64,000 nucleotides of DNA from Pseudorhizobium flavum. Lineage in GTDB: Bacteria; Pseudomonadota; Alphaproteobacteria; Rhizobiales; Rhizobiaceae. The notes under the pieces are model-generated. The model was not told the origin of the DNA. It searched no databases and saw only the letters and a program-made list of their open reading frames with translations. The DNA is taken from assembly GCF_902502825.2 (NCBI RefSeq), contig NZ_LR723670.1, positions 1,674,001 to 1,738,000 of the forward strand, written 5' to 3'. A program made the translations under genes and the position numbers. Of the stretch, positions 9,264 through 18,324 are shown in pieces. Within the stretch, counting starts at the first letter, position 1; every line of letters begins with the position of its first letter.

Positions 9264-10190
9264 ATGGCTGATCCGCTCGCCGAAATGGTTGGGGTCTTCG
9301 CACCCGGCGTGCCTATGTCAAAGGTGGTCAGCGGCTCGGGGAGCTGGCGCGTCGATCGCCTCGAACAGGGTAACCCGTTCTATTGCGTGGTTCTGGAAGG
9401 AAGCGCGGACCTCTGGGTTCAGGGGCGCCCGCCGATCACCCTGCAGGAAGGCGACTTCGTCTTGATCCCGGCCGCCTTCGCCTTCACCATGTCCAGCGCG
9501 CAGGACACCGACAGGAACGAGGAGACCCGGTGGACAATCACCATGCTGGAGGGAGAGACGAGGCACGGGGATCCGCACGGGCCCGCGGATGTCCGCTTGC
9601 TGATCGGTCACTTCGTCTTCGGTTCGCCCGACAGGAACTTGCTCGTTTCCCTTCTGCCGCAACTCCTGCACATCCGCGGCGAACAACGCCTGTCCATGCT
9701 GGTCCGACTGATCACTGATGAGGCCCGCACCGACCGGCCGGCGCGGGAGATGATCCTTGCGCGCCTGCTCGAAGTCCTGCTCGTGGAAGCCTTGCGCTCT
9801 GCCGCCGCTGAAGCTGCGCCACAGGGGATCGTTCGCGGGCTTGCCGATCCGCGCCTGGCGCTCGCCATCCGGCGCCTGCACCAGGATCCGGCAAGGCCCT
9901 GGACGGTCGAACAAATGGCAAAGGAGGCAGCCCTTTCCCGCTCCGCATTCTTCAACCGCTTCCGCCAGAAGGTGGGTGTCGCACCGATGGATTATCTGAC
10001 GTCCTGGCGCATGGCGCTGGCGAGGAACCTGCTGCGCTCAGGGCAGGCGGGACTGCAGGAGATTGCTGAACGTGTCGGCTACGGCTCCGCCAGCGCGTTC
10101 AGCACCGCATTCACGCGGCTGGTCGGCGTACCGCCCTCGCGATTTGCTGAGCAGGCGGCAGTCAACCGCCTTTCCGCCGCAGCCGCTTGA
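9264..10190 (+). CDS. AraC family transcriptional regulator with N-terminal cupin
   Basis: This is a 308-residue regulator. Residues 1-190 form a cupin-type sensory domain typical of the AraC_binding/cupin_6 group (MADPLAEMVGVFAPGVPMSK, then a GSWRVDR...FYCVVLEG stretch). Residues about 200-300 hold two helix-turn-helix motifs (SRSAFFNRFRQKVGVAPMDY and LQEIAERVGYGSASAFSTAF). It is divergent from the SDR gene and probably regulates it in response to an unknown small molecule. The ATG at 9264 is selected because the protein then begins as relatives do. Confidence 0.88.
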   Translation: MADPLAEMVGVFAPGVPMSKVVSGSGSWRVDRLEQGNPFYCVVLEGSADLWVQGRPPITLQEGDFVLIPAAFAFTMSSAQDTDRNEETRWTITMLEGETRHGDPHGPADVRLLIGHFVFGSPDRNLLVSLLPQLLHIRGEQRLSMLVRLITDEARTDRPAREMILARLLEVLLVEALRSAAAEAAPQGIVRGLADPRLALAIRRLHQDPARPWTVEQMAKEAALSRSAFFNRFRQKVGVAPMDYLTSWRMALARNLLRSGQAGLQEIAERVGYGSASAFSTAFTRLVGVPPSRFAEQAAVNRLSAAAA

Positions 10191-10194
10191 GCCG

Positions 10195-11019
10195 TTATCG
10201 CTCTCCCAGCTTCGCCGCCTGCCAGAGCTCTTCCATCCGCTCCAGTGTCGCCGCTTCGAGCGTCTCGCCTGATTTCTGAAGTTCCGTCTCGATGTGCCTG
10301 AACCGACTCCGGAACTTCGTGTTCGTGCCGCGCAGCGCATCCTCCGGGTCGGCGTCGACGTGGCGGCCGATGTTGACCAGCGCGAAGATGAGGTCGCCGA
10401 GTTCGTCCTTCACTTTGTCCTTCTGTCCGCCGCGGAGCGCCTCGCGCAACTCGGCAACCTCCTCCTCGATCTTGTCGAGGATTGGCTCTGCCTCCGACCA
10501 GTCGAAGCCGACCTTCGCCGCCCGCTGCTGCAGCTTCAGTGCTTCCGTCAGCGCCGGCTGGCTGCGCTGCACGCTGCCGAGATAGCCGGCCTTGAAGTCT
10601 TCCTGGATCCCACGCCGTGCCCGCCGCTCGGCGCGCTCGCGCTTCTCCTCCGTCTTGATCTCATCCCACTGGACTTTGACGGCGCCGGGCGTATCAGCGT
10701 CAGAGATCGCGAAGACATGCGGGTGGCGGCGGATCATCTTGCGGGTCACAGCATGGACGACGTCGCCGAAGGAGAACTCACCGGCCTCCTCGGCCATCTG
10801 TGCGTGGTAGACGACCTGCAGCAGGAGGTCGCCCAACTCCTCGCAGAGGTCGTCGAGGTCGTTACGCTCGATGGCGTCGGCCACCTCATATGCCTCCTCG
10901 ATCGTATAGGGCTTGATCGTCTCGAAGGTCTGCACGATGTCCCAGGGGCAGCCGCTTTGCGAATCGCGCAGCGCCTTCATGATGTCGATCAGGCGGGAGA
11001 TGTCTCGTGAAGCTTCCAT
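10195..11019 (-). CDS. mazG: Nucleoside triphosphate pyrophosphohydrolase MazG
   Basis: This 274-residue protein has two MazG domains. The N-terminal one reads CPWDIVQTFETIKPYTIEEAYE then EELGDLLLQVVYHAQM; the second contains EEEVAELREA and DELGDLIFALVN. The acidic EExxE and ExxD metal sites are present. The enzyme hydrolyses NTPs and dNTPs to monophosphates and pyrophosphate, cleaning aberrant nucleotides and modulating stringent signalling in relatives. It ends 5 nt from the convergent AraC gene and is followed upstream by the deaminase on the same strand. Confidence 0.94.
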   Translation of the reverse strand: MEASRDISRLIDIMKALRDSQSGCPWDIVQTFETIKPYTIEEAYEVADAIERNDLDDLCEELGDLLLQVVYHAQMAEEAGEFSFGDVVHAVTRKMIRRHPHVFAISDADTPGAVKVQWDEIKTEEKRERAERRARRGIQEDFKAGYLGSVQRSQPALTEALKLQQRAAKVGFDWSEAEPILDKIEEEVAELREALRGGQKDKVKDELGDLIFALVNIGRHVDADPEDALRGTNTKFRSRFRHIETELQKSGETLEAATLERMEELWQAAKLGER

Positions 11020-11043
11020 GGCGTCGATGGTCCTCAGCGAACT

Positions 11044-11622
11044 TTAGCGGAGCGGGATGGAATTAGCGGACTTGCCGGCCTGATAGGTGCCGGAAAGCCG
11101 GTCATAGGCCGCGCGGATTCTTGCCGACTGCTCCAGCAGAGCCGTTCGTTTTGGCTCTTCCTCCACCGCCACGAGGTCTGCGATCGCATGTGAATGCCAG
11201 AAGGCGTTCTGCCGCCGGTAGCCGCCTGGTGGAAGGCCGAAGACTTCGTTCAGGATCTTCAGGTCATGCGGAATGGCGAAGGCGTCGCGCGAATCCTCGT
11301 GGCTGAAGAAATAGTAGAAATTGTCGAAGCCCGCCCAAGTGATCGCCGACATGCACATGGTGCAGGGTTCGTGGGTGGAGAGGAAGATCAGGTCCTTGGT
11401 GTCAGGCTTTGCGTCCAGTTCGTAGAAGCGCTTCAGCGCATGCACCTCGCCGTGCCAGAGCGGGTTCTCCATCTCGTTGTTGGTCTCGGCGAGCACCAGC
11501 GACAGGTCGGACTTGCGTAGGATCGCCGCGCCGAACACCTTGTTGCCGGCCGCCACGCCGGCCTCCGTCAGCGGCAGGATGTCATTCTCCATGACGTCGA
11601 GGAGGCGGGCAACAAGGGACAT
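11044..11622 (-). CDS. Nucleoside deaminase (CDA fold, zinc-dependent)
   Basis: This 192-residue cytidine-deaminase-superfamily enzyme has both zinc motifs: the H-x-E site in WHGEVHALKRF, where the Glu is the proton shuttle, and PCTMC in HEPCTMCMSAITWAG. Such proteins deaminate cytosine, guanine or related nucleobases. The long C-terminal part (GYRRQNAFWHSHAIADL) is not typical of TadA, so tRNA editing is unlikely. The substrate is not determinable here. It lies 24 nt upstream of mazG on the same strand, suggesting a nucleotide-housekeeping pair. Confidence 0.82.
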   Translation of the reverse strand: MSLVARLLDVMENDILPLTEAGVAAGNKVFGAAILRKSDLSLVLAETNNEMENPLWHGEVHALKRFYELDAKPDTKDLIFLSTHEPCTMCMSAITWAGFDNFYYFFSHEDSRDAFAIPHDLKILNEVFGLPPGGYRRQNAFWHSHAIADLVAVEEEPKRTALLEQSARIRAAYDRLSGTYQAGKSANSIPLR

Positions 11623-11816
11623 GGCTTCTTCCTTAGGGACGGGCCGCCGGACGGATGCGGAATCACCGCCGGCGCCTGCGGGTATCGGTGGCTTTTACTC
11701 AAGATGGCAGGCGAGCGAGAACAGAAATGTTCGCACGCCGTGCAACTCGCATATCGGTTTCTTCTGTCTCAAGGTGCGATGGGTGATATTGTGCAGCCAA
11801 GCTCGAAAAGGTCGTC

Positions 11817-13253
11817 ATGTCCACCACCCGTTTGACAACATTCCCGGCATTCTTCCGCGTCAGCGGTAGGACCGTTGCAGTCTTCGGCAATGGCGACGAG
11901 GCGTTCGCCAAGGTCCGGCTGCTGCGCAACACGGATGCACACATCGTCGCCTATGCCGAGGATCCGGAACCCGATTACCGGGACTATCTGGCAGCAAACA
12001 AGCTTGACGTCATCGCCGCTTCTTTCGCGGCTGACCAGGTGGACGGTGCCGCTCTCGTCTTCGCTGCGACCGGCGACGAGCAGCAGGATCAGGCCATTGT
12101 CACGGCTGCCCGCGCAGCGAGGATTCCGGCCAATGCGGTCGACCAGCCGGAATTTTGTGACTTCCTCACCCCGGCCCTCGTCAACCGTGCGCCGGTTGCC
12201 GTCGCGATCGGCACGGAAGGAGCAGGTCCGGTGCTGGCGCAGATGATCCGCGCCCGCGTCGACCAGATGCTTTCGCCGTCGCTCGGCCGGCTCGCTTCCC
12301 TTGCCGTTGATTACCGGGATTCCGTCGAACGGTTGATCCCCAAGGGGGTATCGCGTCGCATCTTCTGGCGCCGCTTCTTCACCGGCGCTGTCGCAGACAG
12401 CGTTGATGCAGGTGACGTCTCCGGCGCCCGCCGCTCTGCCAATGCCCTGCTTTCCACCTCGGGCCGGGCCGAAGGCCATGTCTGGCTCGTGGGTGCCGGC
12501 CCCGGTGCCGAGGATCTGCTCACGCTGCGCGCCCAGCGCGTGCTGATGGAAGCCGATGTGATCGTCTATGACGCTCTCGTCCCCCAAGCAATCGTCGACA
12601 TGGGCCGCCGTGATGCGGAGCGCCTGTCCGTTGGGAAGCGCAAGAACTGTCATTCCAAGTCGCAAGGCGAGATCAATCGTCTGCTGGTGCGGCTGGGGCA
12701 GGATGGCAAGCGCGTGGTGCGCCTCAAGTCGGGCGATCCGCTGGTCTACGGCCGGGCAGGGGAGGAGATGGCTGCTCTCCGCGAGGCCGGCATCTCTTAC
12801 GAGATCGTGCCGGGCATCACCTCCGCCTTTGCCGCAGCCGCCGATTTCGATCTGCCGCTGACGCTGCGGGGTGTCGCCTCCTCGCTCATCTTTACGACCG
12901 GCCACGACCTCACCGGCGACGTAATGCCAGACTGGGCAAGGCTCGCTGTGTCCGGCGCCACCATCGCCGTCTACATGGGCCGCTCGGTTGCCGCCTCCGT
13001 GGCCGGCCGGCTGGTGGAAGCCGGCCTGTCGCCAGACACGACCGTGGCCGTGGTGGAAAATGCCAGCCGCACCGATCGCCGTCTTTTCCACGGGGTCCTG
13101 AAGGAACTTCCGGATCTCGAGGCGAGGGACGATCTCGCCGGTCCGGTCATGGTCATCATCGGCGAGGCTGTCGCCGGTGCGAATTTTCAAAGATCCGAGC
13201 CCCTGTCCGCATGGACTGCGACGGCTCGCGCCAGGATGGGAAGTGAAGCATGA
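11817..13253 (+). CDS. cysG: Siroheme synthase CysG
   Basis: This 478-residue trifunctional enzyme makes siroheme for the reductase encoded just downstream. Residues 1-210 are the precorrin-2 dehydrogenase/sirohydrochlorin ferrochelatase module (TVAVFGNGDEAFAKVRLL binds NAD). Residues about 220-478 are the uroporphyrinogen-III C-methyltransferase (VWLVGAGPGAEDLLTLRAQRV, VYMGRS). An AAAGG ribosome site precedes the ATG. The last 4 nt overlap the DUF2849 gene, showing operon coupling with sulfite reduction. Confidence 0.95.
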   Translation: MSTTRLTTFPAFFRVSGRTVAVFGNGDEAFAKVRLLRNTDAHIVAYAEDPEPDYRDYLAANKLDVIAASFAADQVDGAALVFAATGDEQQDQAIVTAARAARIPANAVDQPEFCDFLTPALVNRAPVAVAIGTEGAGPVLAQMIRARVDQMLSPSLGRLASLAVDYRDSVERLIPKGVSRRIFWRRFFTGAVADSVDAGDVSGARRSANALLSTSGRAEGHVWLVGAGPGAEDLLTLRAQRVLMEADVIVYDALVPQAIVDMGRRDAERLSVGKRKNCHSKSQGEINRLLVRLGQDGKRVVRLKSGDPLVYGRAGEEMAALREAGISYEIVPGITSAFAAAADFDLPLTLRGVASSLIFTTGHDLTGDVMPDWARLAVSGATIAVYMGRSVAASVAGRLVEAGLSPDTTVAVVENASRTDRRLFHGVLKELPDLEARDDLAGPVMVIIGEAVAGANFQRSEPLSAWTATARARMGSEA

Positions 13254-13564
13254 CGGACAAGGTCCTCACCGCAAACAGGCTGACGGACGGCATCGCCGTA
13301 TGGCTGGATGTCAACGGCCATTGGGTGGAAAACCTGCAGGACGCGCTGGTCGCCCGCCATGCCGAGGCCGTCGCCTCGCTGGAAGCGATCGGCAAGCGGG
13401 ACTTCGCCGCCAACCGCGTCGTCGACGTCAATGTCATCGACGTGCAGGAAGTCGCTGGCAAGCTTTGGCCGATCCGGCTGCGCGAGCGCATCCGTGCTGC
13501 CGGCCCCACCATGGAATACGCCGCGGGCTACCGCCCGGCCGATGCGGCCTTCATCGCAGTCTGA
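13250..13564 (+). CDS. DUF2849 domain-containing protein
   Basis: This 104-residue soluble protein starts at the ATGA overlap with cysG and ends 7 nt before cysI. It fits DUF2849, a family found almost only between cysG and cysI in alphaproteobacteria (KVLTANRLTDGIAVWLDV at the N-terminus). No catalytic motif is seen. The context implies an accessory role in siroheme-dependent sulfite or nitrite reduction; the biochemical role is unknown. Confidence 0.88.
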   Translation: MTDKVLTANRLTDGIAVWLDVNGHWVENLQDALVARHAEAVASLEAIGKRDFAANRVVDVNVIDVQEVAGKLWPIRLRERIRAAGPTMEYAAGYRPADAAFIAV

Positions 13565-13571
13565 GGATATC

Positions 13572-15242
<1,671 letters not shown>

Positions 15243-15250
15243 AGGGGCGG

Positions 15251-15760
15251 ATGATGACCAGGATCTGGAAGGAAACCGGTTTCGTCGAGAACGACCCCTG
15301 GATGGTCGAGACCGAGGAACACCCCGCGACGGGCGAGCAGACGCCGCTCTTGTCCCTCGACCAGCTGATCGAGAAGGCGGAAGCCAGCAACGACGTCGGC
15401 CTCGGCGTCCTGATCAGGCCCGCCGACGATGTGCACCGGCTCCAGCCTTATCTCGACCGACTGGCGATCGTTGCGGTGGAATTCCCCGCCTTCAACGACG
15501 GTCGGGCATTTTCGCATGCCTCGCTGCTGCGGGAACGGCTGGGTTATCAAAATGAGCTGCGGGCGGTGGGCGACGTGCTGATCGACCAGATCCCGCTGAT
15601 GCTGCGGGTCGGGATCGACAGCTTTGCCGTCACCAACGAGACGGCGCTGCGACGGCTGGCGGAAGGCCGGCTGCCGGCCATTCCCGTCCACTACCAGCCC
15701 GCCGCGCGACCGGCAGCCGATGCCCCCGGCTACAGCTGGCGCCGCCGCACCGCCGGCTGA
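15251..15760 (+). CDS. DUF934 domain-containing protein
   Basis: This 169-residue protein starts 8 nt after the reductase and belongs to DUF934, which co-occurs with cysI and cysH. It carries FNDGRAFSHASLLRERLGYQNELRAVGDVL, split here as the conserved FNDGR-xxS and RAVGD motifs. Its activity has not been established to my knowledge; an accessory role in sulfite reduction is inferred from synteny alone. ATGATG at 15251 offers two adjacent starts. Confidence 0.87.
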   Translation: MMTRIWKETGFVENDPWMVETEEHPATGEQTPLLSLDQLIEKAEASNDVGLGVLIRPADDVHRLQPYLDRLAIVAVEFPAFNDGRAFSHASLLRERLGYQNELRAVGDVLIDQIPLMLRVGIDSFAVTNETALRRLAEGRLPAIPVHYQPAARPAADAPGYSWRRRTAG

Positions 15761-15895
15761 CCGGTTGAAAGCGGATTTTCCGGCACATATTTTCCGGGCG
15801 CGCCGCGGCATAAGCACGCGGGTGCCTTCAATTTGCGGGGCGGATGGTATATTTCGCTCCGCAGCCCACCAGACGACAAGCGAAACGGACGCCGC

Positions 15896-16720
15896 ATGAA
15901 CGCTCCAGCCAAGACGGATGACTTCGTTGCCACCAAGCCGGCGGTGCCGGACAATGTCTATGCCGAGACGGTGCTGGCGGTGGAGCACTATACCGACTTC
16001 CTGTTCCGCTTCCGCATGACGCGCCCGGCCGGCTTCCGCTTCCGCTCCGGCGAATTCGCCATGATCGGCCTGATGGTCGGCGACAAGCCGATCTACCGCG
16101 CCTATTCGATCGCCAGCCCCGCCTGGGACGAGGAACTGGAATTCTTCTCCATCAAGGTGCCGGACGGCCCGCTCACCTCGCACCTGCAGAAGATCAAAGC
16201 CGGCGACACGGTGCTGATGCGCAAGAAGCCGACCGGCACGCTGGTGCTCGATGCGCTGACGCCGGGAAAACGCCTCTACATGTTCTCCACCGGCACCGGC
16301 ATCGCGCCGTTCGCCAGCCTGATCCGCGATCCGGAGACCTATGAGAAGTTCGACGAGGTGATCCTCACCCATACCTGCCGCGAGGTGGCGGAGCTGAAAT
16401 ACGGCTTCGACCTGATGGAGGAGATCCGCAACCACGAGTTCCTCTCGGAAATCGTCGGCACCAAGCTGAAGCACTACCCGACCGTCACCCGCGACCCCTC
16501 CTATCCGAACCAGGGCCGCATCACCGACCTGATCGAGAGCGGCAAGCTGTTCACCGATCTCGGCGTGCCGCCGCTGGAGCCTGCCACCGACCGCGGCATG
16601 ATCTGCGGCTCGACCGAGATGCTGAAGGACACGAAGGCGCTGCTCGAGGCCGCCGGCCTCACCGAAGGCGCCAACAGCCAGCCGGCCGAATTCGTCATCG
16701 AACGGGCGTTTGTGGGGTGA
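15896..16720 (+). CDS. fpr: Ferredoxin--NADP+ reductase
   Basis: This 274-residue flavoprotein has the FAD-binding RAYSIASP motif, the NADP-binding segment MFSTGTGIAPFASLIRDPE and the usual C-terminal aromatic-poor ending (VIERAFVG). It moves electrons between NADPH and ferredoxin, and in this neighbourhood plausibly feeds the siroheme reductase. It begins 135 nt after the DUF934 gene, so it may have its own promoter. The ATG at 15896 is preferred to an upstream in-frame ATG at 15833. A strong hairpin lies just downstream. Confidence 0.93.
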   Translation: MNAPAKTDDFVATKPAVPDNVYAETVLAVEHYTDFLFRFRMTRPAGFRFRSGEFAMIGLMVGDKPIYRAYSIASPAWDEELEFFSIKVPDGPLTSHLQKIKAGDTVLMRKKPTGTLVLDALTPGKRLYMFSTGTGIAPFASLIRDPETYEKFDEVILTHTCREVAELKYGFDLMEEIRNHEFLSEIVGTKLKHYPTVTRDPSYPNQGRITDLIESGKLFTDLGVPPLEPATDRGMICGSTEMLKDTKALLEAAGLTEGANSQPAEFVIERAFVG

Positions 16721-16747
16721 GGCGCGTCCGGGCGCGACGCGCCCGGC

Positions 16748-16770
16748 AAAACGCTCCAGTGGAGCGTTTT
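16748..16770 (+). terminator. Bidirectional hairpin terminator after fpr
   Basis: A perfect 10-bp inverted repeat (AAAACGCTCC / GGAGCGTTTT) with a 3-nt AGT loop lies 27 nt after the fpr stop. A-run and T-run flanks on both arms make it a plausible intrinsic terminator in either direction. Confidence 0.7.
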
Positions 16771-16946
16771 GAGCGCCGAACGCCCGAAGCGCAAGCGCAG
16801 GGCCGGGGGGCGGCGCGTCACACTCGACCTCCTGCGGCGCCGAACGCCCTGAGCCCAAAGCGCAGGGCCGGGGGCGTTGCGTCACACTCTACCCTCTTTC
16901 CGCGTCGAACGCCCGAAGCGCAAGCGAAGGGCCGGGAGGCGCCGCC
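16771..16946. repeat. Three degenerate copies of a ~65-70 nt GC-rich unit
   Basis: The core GCCGAACGCCC-GAAGCGCAAGCG-AGGGCCGGG recurs near 16774, 16840 and 16905, each copy followed by GGCG..GCGTCACACTC-like sequence and a pyrimidine-rich tract. The copies differ at several positions and the block carries no credible reading frame. It is a short tandem intergenic repeat between fpr and the convergent hypothetical gene. Confidence 0.6.
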
Positions 16947-17381
16947 TCATCCTCTCCTCCCTTCCGACCCGTCCTTTCCCGACGCCTGCTCCCTGTCGAA
17001 CTGCGCCAGCCGCTTCTCCCGCGCCCGCCGCTCGGCGTCCCATTTCTCCCTCCGCCACCTGCCGGGATCGGTTCGGGCAATGGCAATCCCCAGGTCGTTG
17101 CGCGTCCGGCGTTCTCCCTCGCGCGCCTCGAACCAATGCGGGTCCGTGCCGAGAAAATGCCAGGCGGCAGCGGCCTCATGATAGACGACGTCGAAGAACC
17201 GGCGCTGCTCGGCCGTCAGGTTCCTCATGCAGCAGCGCTCGCCGGTGGAGCGGAAGCACCAGAGGCAGCGGTTCTTGCGGCGGCACGCGCGGCGCCGGCA
17301 GACGAGGTGCGGAAGGGCCAGCGCCTCGGCTGTGCGGGCGGCGAGTAGCGGGTCGATGGCAGGTGGCTTGGTGTCGGACAT
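16947..17381 (-). CDS. Hypothetical protein, Cys/Arg-rich centre
   Basis: This is a 144-residue basic soluble protein (MSDTKPPAIDPLLAARTAEAL...). Residues about 28-52 hold six cysteines among arginines (CRRRACRRKNRCLWC, then ERCCMRNLT), suggestive of a metal-binding knuckle. The rest is charged and probably helical (FFDVVYHEAAAAWHFLG). The start at 17381 follows GAAAGGAACCCACC and avoids an extension that reads through a palindromic repeat. I recognise it only as a conserved rhizobial hypothetical; no function is assigned. Confidence 0.65.
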   Translation of the reverse strand: MSDTKPPAIDPLLAARTAEALALPHLVCRRRACRRKNRCLWCFRSTGERCCMRNLTAEQRRFFDVVYHEAAAAWHFLGTDPHWFEAREGERRTRNDLGIAIARTDPGRWRREKWDAERRAREKRLAQFDREQASGKDGSEGRRG

Positions 17382-17414
17382 GGTGGGTTCCTTTCGGGTT
17401 GGGGGCTTGAGGTC

Positions 17415-17527
17415 GTCATCCCGGACTTGTTCCGGGATCCAGCCACGCGAAGTCCTTCGCGTGAGAAGAGTCTTCCGCACCGCCGACGCGGCGCTGCTGG
17501 ATTCCTGTGACAAGCACAGGAATGACG
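17415..17527. repeat. Rhizobial palindromic mosaic element (GTCATCCCGGA type)
   Basis: Three hairpins follow one another: GTCATCCCGGACTTGTTCC with its GGGATCCAG arm, CACGCGAAG-TCC-TTCGCGTG, and CTGGATTCCTGTG-ACAAG-CACAGGAATGAC. The outer ends (GTCATyCC ... GGAATGAC) form an inverted repeat. Elements of this type are scattered in rhizobial and other alphaproteobacterial intergenic regions. It lies upstream of the hypothetical gene at 16947-17381. Confidence 0.75.
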
Positions 17528-17590
17528 GAAGGGAAGACTCCCTCAACAAGACACACTACCCCCTTGGTGTTCTCCAAAATTTCAAATCGG

Positions 17591-18000
17591 ACGGGGCGCT
17601 GAAAGCTGCCTCGTAAAGTTAGTTTATGTGGCACCTCTCAGCGCCCCGTTCGGCAGTTTGTGCCCGCGACTCCGGTCTCTCTGCAAGGGCCGAATGGGAG
17701 GTGTTTGACCGCCGGTTTCCCGGTTTCCGAGGCTCTTCGCCCCGGCATCTCGTCGGACTTGAAGGTCCGGCGACATCCTCTCCATCGACCCCCCTGTGTG
17801 CCGCACAGGCACGCCCGGCGCGCACTTTCGGGCATCAGAAGCAGGTAGGAGGTCCGGACCCATCTGCTTCCCCCGTGTCGCCGGAGGGAGACCATTTTCC
17901 GCGGACCCCGATGATGAAGGTTCACGTCGTCCCTTCACCACCAGCGCCGGCCCCGCCTCGCCAGGACGCCTCCTGGTGTATCCGCGGCGGGACAGGGGAA
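17591..18000. other. Hairpin-rich non-coding block, candidate structured RNA or repeat
   Basis: No plausible gene is seen in this 410-nt GC-rich block, but it holds a dense run of inverted repeats. A perfect 12-bp pair lies at 17591-17602/17638-17649 (ACGGGGCGCTGA). Further stems are CGGAC-TTGAAG-GTCCG near 17755, CTGTG-TGC-CGCACAG near 17796, GCCCG...CGGGC near 17814-17835, GAAGCAG...CTGCTTC near 17838-17871 enclosing GGTCCGGACC, and CCAGGA-CGCC-TCCTGG near 17962. Reading frames exist on both strands but look like artefacts of GC richness. Strand and function are unknown. Confidence 0.45.
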
Positions 18001-18010
18001 GTGTAGGCAC

Positions 18011-18040
18011 GGGTTTGGGGGACGGGGATGAGGAGGGGGG
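18011..18040 (+). other. Potential G-quadruplex tract
   Basis: Four G runs lie within 30 nt: GGG at 18011, GGGGG at 18017, GGGG at 18024 and GGGGGG at 18035, with loops of 3, 2 and 7 nt. More G runs follow to 18075. The tract sits at the edge between the GC-rich hairpin block and the AT-richer island. Its ability to fold is inferred from the pattern alone. Confidence 0.5.
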
Positions 18041-18288
18041 TAAGTGGTTGATATTTGGTGGGTGGGGGTGCGGTTTTGGGCCCTCGAAGCATTAGCCGCA
18101 GGACCTTCCTTCATCCTCCGCTGCTTGACCGTGGATCCAGCCGTAGGAGGGCAACTGACTAGCGACAATATTCGAAAAAGGCCGTGACCACGGCGCACCT
18201 CACCTGCTCCCAGTTAAACAGAAGTCTGTCCTCCAGCAAGCGCTGAAGTCATCTGTTCTATCTGCGAGCGTATTATTCCAAGAAGCTC

Positions 18289-18318
18289 TTGAAAGTTGAT
18301 GAGCGTCGATACTATATT
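18289..18318 (+). promoter_or_regulatory. Candidate promoter of the DRT ncRNA and reverse transcriptase
   Basis: TTGAAA at 18289-18294 and TATATT at 18313-18318 are separated by 18 nt, a near-consensus sigma-70 pair at the left side of the AT-rich island. Transcription would begin near 18325, just before the hairpin-bearing non-coding segment that precedes the reverse transcriptase. This agrees with the arrangement in DRT2 loci, where a non-coding RNA is transcribed upstream of the RT. Confidence 0.5.
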
Positions 18319-18324
18319 GACTAT

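Noticed and set aside
17624..18010. Overlapping long frames on both strands of the hairpin block
   Set aside because: Several frames are open at once in GC-rich palindromic DNA; none has a ribosome site or recognisable domain.
18100..18320. tRNA or attachment site at the left edge of the RT island
   Set aside because: No cloverleaf and no direct repeat matching the right edge near 20065 was found by eye.
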